DNA of 64,000 bases from Pseudomonadota bacterium (GTDB taxonomy: Bacteria > Desulfobacterota > Binatia > Binatales > Binataceae), in assembly GCA_021324885.1 (NCBI GenBank), contig JAJPIF010000002.1, positions 219,796 through 283,795 of the forward strand, read 5' to 3'. A program made the translations under genes and the position numbers. Below, in pieces: positions 59,839-64,000 of this stretch. Below the pieces are notes generated by a model, which worked only from the letters and a program-made list of their open reading frames with translations, was not told the origin of the DNA and searched no databases. Position 1 is the first letter of the stretch; every line of letters starts with the position of its first letter.

Positions 59839-60894
59839 CTATGTCGATGGGGCGAAGACGATCGAGCTGGGCGAGGATGACGCCACGGGTGGGCCAACGG
59901 GTCGAAGGCCTCCCTGGCCATCGATTTGAAAGACCGCCAGATCTCCCGAATCGGCGTTGCCGACCACCAGGTATCGGCCAGTCGGATCGATACTGACGGC
60001 GCGCGGCCCCCGGCCCAGACTCGGCTGGTGATCGACAGCCTCGATCGAACCGCCCGAAGGGTCGAGGCGAAAGATCGTCACGCAGTCGCTTCCCCGGTTG
60101 CCCACGTAAAGTGTGCGTCCACTCTTGTGGAGCTTGAGTTCCGACGGATAGTTTCTGCCGCTGTAACCGGGCGGCGTCGTCACGTGGCTGTCGCCTATGC
60201 GTGTAGGCCTGCCGTCCTCGCTTTGGAGCACATACAGCCTTGAATCGCGCTCGCCCACCACGTACACGAAGTGCCCCGAAGGATGAAATTCGATGTGGCG
60301 TGGCGCGCTTTCAGGCGGGAACTCGATCCGCACTATCGGCAGGCCCGACAGAGAGCCCGCACGATCAGCGCTGTAAGCTGTAAGTTCGTCCAGCCCGGCA
60401 TAGGCGACGAGGACGCTATTCCCGCTGGGAGTCGGGCGGATATGGTGGGGATGCGATGCGCGCGACTCTCTGCCTTCCAGTTGCGCGATCGTCGCCGCGC
60501 CCGTCACCATCCCGTGCGGCTCGAGCGTCAATGCCGCAAGACTGCCGCTTCCCCAGTTGGCCAAATAGGCATGTCTGGCGCTCGGATGGATGCTTACGGC
60601 GACCGCCATCTCACCCAGTGAAGGCGTGGTGAACGCGCGTTGCAGCGAGCCGTCAGCAGCTATCGCAAATGCGGTCAGACGGCCGGGAACGGCGAATTCA
60701 GCCGCGTACAGGATTGGAAGCCGATGGTGCAAGGCCAGATACTGAGGACTTTGCATCCCTGTGGCTGTATCCAGATGACGGAGGCTGCCACTGGCGTCGT
60801 CAAAACTGAAGCGCTCGATACCTTTGCCAGGAAGACCTGTAAGCCACGGAAATTCCGCCGTAAATGTGCCGACATATACGTTGACAAGAGCCAT
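59839..60894 (-). CDS. Lactonase-family beta-propeller protein (Pgl-like)
   Basis: This 351-residue protein is a seven-bladed propeller of the 6-phosphogluconolactonase/lactonase family: VNVYVGTFTAEFPWLTG, GIERFSFDDASGSLRHL, SPQYLALHHRLPILYAAEF, SIHPSARHAYLANWGSGSLA, SHPHHIRPTPSGNSVLVA, APRHIEFHPSGHFVYVVGERDS, SELKLHKSGRTLYVGNRGSD and PRAVSIDPTGRYLVVGN. It could act in the oxidative pentose phosphate route or on another lactone. ATG 60894 is used; an upstream stretch of 44 codons is open but unconserved. Confidence 0.85.
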   Translation of the reverse strand: MALVNVYVGTFTAEFPWLTGLPGKGIERFSFDDASGSLRHLDTATGMQSPQYLALHHRLPILYAAEFAVPGRLTAFAIAADGSLQRAFTTPSLGEMAVAVSIHPSARHAYLANWGSGSLAALTLEPHGMVTGAATIAQLEGRESRASHPHHIRPTPSGNSVLVAYAGLDELTAYSADRAGSLSGLPIVRIEFPPESAPRHIEFHPSGHFVYVVGERDSRLYVLQSEDGRPTRIGDSHVTTPPGYSGRNYPSELKLHKSGRTLYVGNRGSDCVTIFRLDPSGGSIEAVDHQPSLGRGPRAVSIDPTGRYLVVGNADSGDLAVFQIDGQGGLRPVGPPVASSSPSSIVFAPST

Positions 60895-60932
60895 CTTTAA
60901 AACTCGGCCCGCGCTTAATTGAGTTGCAGACG

Positions 60933-61721
60933 CTACGACGGAAACCCGTGCATCCTCCGCGCGCTGGTTCGCCCGCCGTCGGTCACGATACTGACCCCTG
61001 TCACATAACTGGCGGCGGGACTGCACAGGAATGCCAGAACGTAGGCCTGCTCCTCCGGCCGGGAAATATCGATGCCGGCGGCTTTCCGGTATTCACGGCC
61101 GGCGGCCAGCCAGACTTCAGCGTTCGCGCGCGCCAACGGGGTGTCGGTGGGACCCGGCTGGGTCGCGTTGATACGCACCCCGCGCTTGAGGAACGGGTAT
61201 CCCTGACGCGCAACGTAGGCGCACACCGCTTTCTTGGACAACATGTAGTACGACCGCACCGGATGGGCGTCGACCCAGGCGACGCCTTCTTCGAAGCTCG
61301 CGGTGTCAAGCAGTCCGCCGAGCATGTCGAGATCGTTTTCCCATCCAAGACCGGCGGTCGATGAGATCATCGCGATCGCGGAACCGCGCGGCAGCAGTTC
61401 GCGCTTCATCATTCCTTCAATCAGATGGCGCTGGCCGAGGAAGTTGACCTTCATCGTTTCCGCAACCTCCGCCACTCCGGCACAGGAAAAAAGCGCATGA
61501 ATGGGCGCTTTAAGTTGTTCCAACGCCCGGTCGATCGTGGCCGGCTCCCGCAGGTCGAGTTCGATAAACCTTGAGACCGCAAACAGCGCCCCAACGTAGT
61601 CCGCCACGATGACATCGGCGCCGAGCTCGGCCAGGAGTTGCGCCGTGGCGGCGCCCATTCCACTGGAGCCGCCCACGACCAGCGCTCGCTTACCCTGGTA
61701 GCCGAAGGCTTCTATTCCCAT
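60933..61721 (-). CDS. Short-chain dehydrogenase/reductase
   Basis: This 262-residue Rossmann protein has the NAD(P) motif VVGGSSGMGAATAQLL, the NxxG-like strand SCAGVAEV, the catalytic Ser in MISSTAG and the YxxxK pair in SYYMLSKKAV, then INATQPGPTDTP. It resembles 3-alpha-hydroxysteroid dehydrogenase/carbonyl reductase types with an acidic residue (ADYV) at the end of beta-2, suggesting NAD. It is preceded by a metal-dependent hydrolase gene 21 bases away, so the two may act in one catabolic path. Confidence 0.9.
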   Translation of the reverse strand: MGIEAFGYQGKRALVVGGSSGMGAATAQLLAELGADVIVADYVGALFAVSRFIELDLREPATIDRALEQLKAPIHALFSCAGVAEVAETMKVNFLGQRHLIEGMMKRELLPRGSAIAMISSTAGLGWENDLDMLGGLLDTASFEEGVAWVDAHPVRSYYMLSKKAVCAYVARQGYPFLKRGVRINATQPGPTDTPLARANAEVWLAAGREYRKAAGIDISRPEEQAYVLAFLCSPAASYVTGVSIVTDGGRTSARRMHGFPS

Positions 61722-61742
61722 TTTTTACTTTCTCACTTTCCG

Positions 61743-62864
61743 TCAGCTCAATGAGTATAGCTTGCGGCTGTTGTCCCACAGGAACTTGCGCTTCAGCGCG
61801 TCGCTGAGCGGCAGCTTGAGCACGCTGTCCACCGCAAAGGGCCATTTCGAGTCGGGATGTGGGAAGTCGGTGGAAAACACCAGGTTGTCTTCGATCCCAA
61901 ACGCCTCGATGCCTTTGGCCGGGTACTCGTCGCATTCGATCGAAACGTAGCACTGGCGCAGAAAATACTCCGAAGGCTTCATCTTGAGCTGGGGCCGTTC
62001 GATGAAACCACCAAGTTCGTAATGCTCATCCAGACGCCACAACAGCCAGGGTACCCAGGAACAGTTGGCTTCGAGGAACGCTACCTTGAGGTTGGGAAAG
62101 GCTTCGAGCACCCCTCCGGCGGTGAACGCAGCCAGAGCTTCCATCGCCGGAACCGCGTGGGTAAAGGTGTGAAGCTGCATCCAGGTGGAGAACATTCCCC
62201 CCGCCTGACCCGGCCGCAGCGAGGGGGTGCCGGTGGTATGAAAACCCACCACCAACTCCTGGCGCTGGCACTCCTCCCACAGTGGGTAATAACAGGGGTG
62301 GTCCCAGCCGCACCCCTCATACACGTCGGCGGTAAGGAAAATCGCCTTGAACTGGTATTGTTCGCGGACCCGCCGAGCCTCGGCGACCGCGGCCCCGACG
62401 TCCGTGGCAGGCACCATCGCGGCGCCGAAAAGCCGCGCGGGATCCGCCTGGCATAAATCATGACGCCAGTCGTTGTACGCGCGGCTGATCGCGTTGAACA
62501 GCATGCGGTCAAGGCCGGGGACCGACACGACGAGCAGGCCGCGGCTCGGATAAAGAACCGCGAGATCCAGACCCTCACGGTCCATAGCACCGAGAAGGCC
62601 GATGCCATCGTAGTTGCGAGCCTCCACTTCGGCGTAGTGCTGGTGTTGGAGATTGCTGGCGTAGTCGCGCCGCTTGCGTCCGATACCCTTGTCCGCATGC
62701 CCGATGACTTGCCCTTCCACCACCACGCCAAGCCCGCGTCTGACATCGGTCAGCCCGCGCGGCGCCCGGTCCTTAAATTTAGGATCGATGTAACGTTCCC
62801 ACAGATCGGCCGGCTCCAGTACATGAAGGTCGGAATCGATCGCCTTAAACCCATTGTTAGCCAC
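61743..62864 (-). CDS. Metal-dependent amidohydrolase, third of the TIM-barrel type
   Basis: This 373-residue protein starts FKAIDSDLHVLEPADLWERYI with the same DxH metal motif as the pair at 12393-15172. DGIGLLGAMDREGLDLAVLYPS, RAYNDWRHDLCQADPARLFGAAMVPA, VVGFHTTG, FLEANCSWVPWLLWRLDEHYE and LVFSTDFPHPDSKWPFAVD follow, the last with the Asp of the final barrel strand. GTG 62864 is the start, with GAGGAG about nine bases ahead. It lies upstream of an SDR gene in the same direction. The substrate is unknown. Confidence 0.85.
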   Translation of the reverse strand: MANNGFKAIDSDLHVLEPADLWERYIDPKFKDRAPRGLTDVRRGLGVVVEGQVIGHADKGIGRKRRDYASNLQHQHYAEVEARNYDGIGLLGAMDREGLDLAVLYPSRGLLVVSVPGLDRMLFNAISRAYNDWRHDLCQADPARLFGAAMVPATDVGAAVAEARRVREQYQFKAIFLTADVYEGCGWDHPCYYPLWEECQRQELVVGFHTTGTPSLRPGQAGGMFSTWMQLHTFTHAVPAMEALAAFTAGGVLEAFPNLKVAFLEANCSWVPWLLWRLDEHYELGGFIERPQLKMKPSEYFLRQCYVSIECDEYPAKGIEAFGIEDNLVFSTDFPHPDSKWPFAVDSVLKLPLSDALKRKFLWDNSRKLYSLS

Positions 62865-63479
62865 TTGAAGTCGCTCCTCTTCATTCTTTCCGCATAACAG
62901 AGTGCAACACAGCGGCGGAGGCGGGCTGATGCGCCACCCGCCGGACTTCACTGCCCAGGCTTTTCGCAGCCGCAGATGGAGCAGCAAATCCGTCTTTGCG
63001 TCGGCGAGCCGGGATAGGGCATTCCTATCACGGCATGGCGGCAAATGTTAACGCCAACCAAAAGCGTGGCGGCTCCGGTCCGTCGTCCCCATCCTCATTG
63101 TCGCAGCCCAGTAGCGGAACGCGATGGCCTCCAGTCCCTCCCGCACGGACCGCCGGCCAATCCATTTGGCCGATTTTTCTTCGGCCATCCGGCCATCGCA
63201 TCAATAGCCGGACCGCGCTCCGGGGCGGTACCCTGTCCGAAAATTGCCACACCCGAATCAACCACGTTGCCTGGCAGCTGGGCCGCGCGAATCCAAACAC
63301 CACGTTTCGCGCGTATACGCACCGGCGTCCGACTGAGAGCGCACGCTATGTCGATTATTTGGATAGCCTCTGTCGTTCGAGCGCTTCCAATCCGGATTGA
63401 CGGGCCCGATAGGCCCGAAAAATGCGGATGAATGCGGATCTTTGGAACGCCTCAGAGTAGAATCCAAACAAGAGGACAT
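62865..63479. other. Gene-poor stretch with degenerate frames
   Basis: About 600 bases between the amidohydrolase start and the mercuric reductase end. Several overlapping frames of 60-130 codons are open on both strands, with no start or motif to choose between them, apart from an integrase-like fragment at 63250-63400. The stretch reads as decayed mobile DNA or a long control region. Confidence 0.45.
63250..63400 (+). pseudogene. Tyrosine-recombinase (integrase) C-terminal remnant
   Basis: The plus-strand frame reads INHVAWQLGRANPNTTFRAYTH followed by ESARYVDYLDSL. This looks like the end of a phage-type integrase (VAxQLGHANPNTTFRxYxH with the catalytic Tyr), but with Arg replacing the His of the LGH box and with no HLRRT helix or core upstream. 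It is thus a fragment, perhaps left from integration of a mer-bearing element. The call is tentative. Confidence 0.4.
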
Positions 63480-64000
63480 TCATTCTGCGCAGCAGCTCAG
63501 CTTTGAAATATCCTTGGTGAACGAGAGCGCAACGATTTTCAGCGCCTCGGACATCGTTGGATAGATGTGCAGCATCCCAACGAAGTCTTCTATCGTCGCA
63601 CCCAAACGTATTCCCATCGCGGCTTCGTGAATCACTTCGGCCGCATCCATTCCGACCATCGAGACGCCGAGGACCTTGCGGCTGTCGCGCTCGGCTACCA
63701 TCTTGATTACGCCGCGCGGATTGCGAACCGCCTGTGCTCGTGGGACCTGCTCCATCTTTACGGTTCGGCAGGCACATCGATGGCCGCGCTCCACCGCCTG
63801 CCTGTCAGTCAGCCCCACGACCGCAACTTCGGGGTCGGTAAAGATAGCGCGCGGAATAACGTGGTGATCGACTTTGCGATGCTCGCCAGCGAGCGCATTG
63901 AGCGCCGCGATGCCGCCGTCCTGCGCCCCCACCGGCGTGGCCATCTGGCTTTCAGTGTTCGAGCCGATCACGTCGCCGGCGGCCCAGACGTGAGGCGCGC
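63480..64000 (-). CDS. merA: Mercury(II) reductase, C-terminal part
   Basis: The frame runs out of the window at base 64000; upstream codons read APHVWAAGDVIGSNT, the FAD-binding strand of the family. The present 173 residues hold the dimerisation domain: VPRAIFTDPEVAVVGLT-like IPRAIFTDPEVAVVGLTDRQ, VPRAQAVRNPRGVIKMVAE and FVGMLHIYPTMSEALKIVALSF. The last residues, KLSCCAE, are the vicinal Cys pair that takes up Hg(II) in MerA and is absent from other pyridine nucleotide-disulfide reductases. It reduces Hg(II) to Hg(0) with NADPH. Confidence 0.9.
   Translation of the reverse strand, partial: APHVWAAGDVIGSNTESQMATPVGAQDGGIAALNALAGEHRKVDHHVIPRAIFTDPEVAVVGLTDRQAVERGHRCACRTVKMEQVPRAQAVRNPRGVIKMVAERDSRKVLGVSMVGMDAAEVIHEAAMGIRLGATIEDFVGMLHIYPTMSEALKIVALSFTKDISKLSCCAE

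Noticed and set aside
1..64000. CRISPR array, tRNA or rRNA genes
   Set aside because: No regularly spaced repeats, no tRNA-like cloverleaf or T-loop outside genes, and no rRNA-like conserved stretch were found by reading.

Overview
The window is GC-rich bacterial DNA with mostly dense, directional operons. The cell was Gram-negative: it carries a lipoprotein-type outer-membrane polysaccharide export protein, an ADP-heptose enzyme (HldE), and tripartite ABC/adaptor export genes. The mix of several metal-dependent amidohydrolases, D-aminoacylase-type enzymes, MaoC hydratase, SDR, DUF992, ArsS-like radical SAM and a trpEGD-CF-BA-accD operon fits an uncultured soil or sediment bacterium of the former deltaproteobacterial sphere, for example the Binatota. 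That placement is inference from gene content only. I see no rRNA, tRNA, CRISPR array or intact insertion sequence.

Layout. 1-4.0 kb (minus): exopolysaccharide operon with an export lipoprotein, a Wzc-type tyrosine autokinase and the start of an O-antigen-ligase-like protein, facing an AT-rich control region. 4.6-8.9 kb: a secreted carboxypeptidase-regulatory-like protein, a zinc-ribbon Ser/Thr kinase whose catalytic lysine appears displaced as in WNK kinases, and two overlapping Hsp20 genes. 9.1-15.2 kb: a membrane PAS sensor, a small secreted protein, an SMP-30-like lactonase and two amidohydrolases. 15.25-23 kb (plus): the tryptophan operon, preceded by a promoter, a Trp-rich leader peptide and an attenuator-like terminator, and ending with accD. 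23-30.4 kb: modABC, DUF992, ArsS-like radical SAM, polyphosphate glucokinase, CHAD protein, SixA and GFA proteins. 30.5-34.8 kb: an ABC exporter with two permeases and a HlyD-type adaptor. 34.8-39.5 kb: a membrane protein, nagA, MaoC hydratase and a Leu/Ile/Val-binding-like protein without a signal peptide.

39.5-47.7 kb is a long minus-strand surface-glycan cluster: NusG-like antiterminator, DegT aminotransferase, lytic transglycosylase, small membrane proteins, carbamoyltransferase, DUF5989, a deoxyhypusine-synthase-like protein and HldE. 47.9-50.9 kb is a peroxide/iron module (Fur/PerR, rubrerythrin, Fe-S CCG protein, DUF3501) with a near-consensus Fur box. 51-64 kb is mixed metabolism: two D-aminoacylase-like enzymes, GTP-type PEPCK beside an HTH-EIIA fusion, a DksA-like protein, a lactonase, an SDR, a third metal-dependent hydrolase, an integrase-like remnant and the end of mercuric reductase.

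The best candidates for something new are the complete trp attenuator, the WNK-like bacterial kinase, the repeat-bearing Hsp20 pair, and the NusG-headed carbamoyltransferase/DUF5989 glycan cluster.
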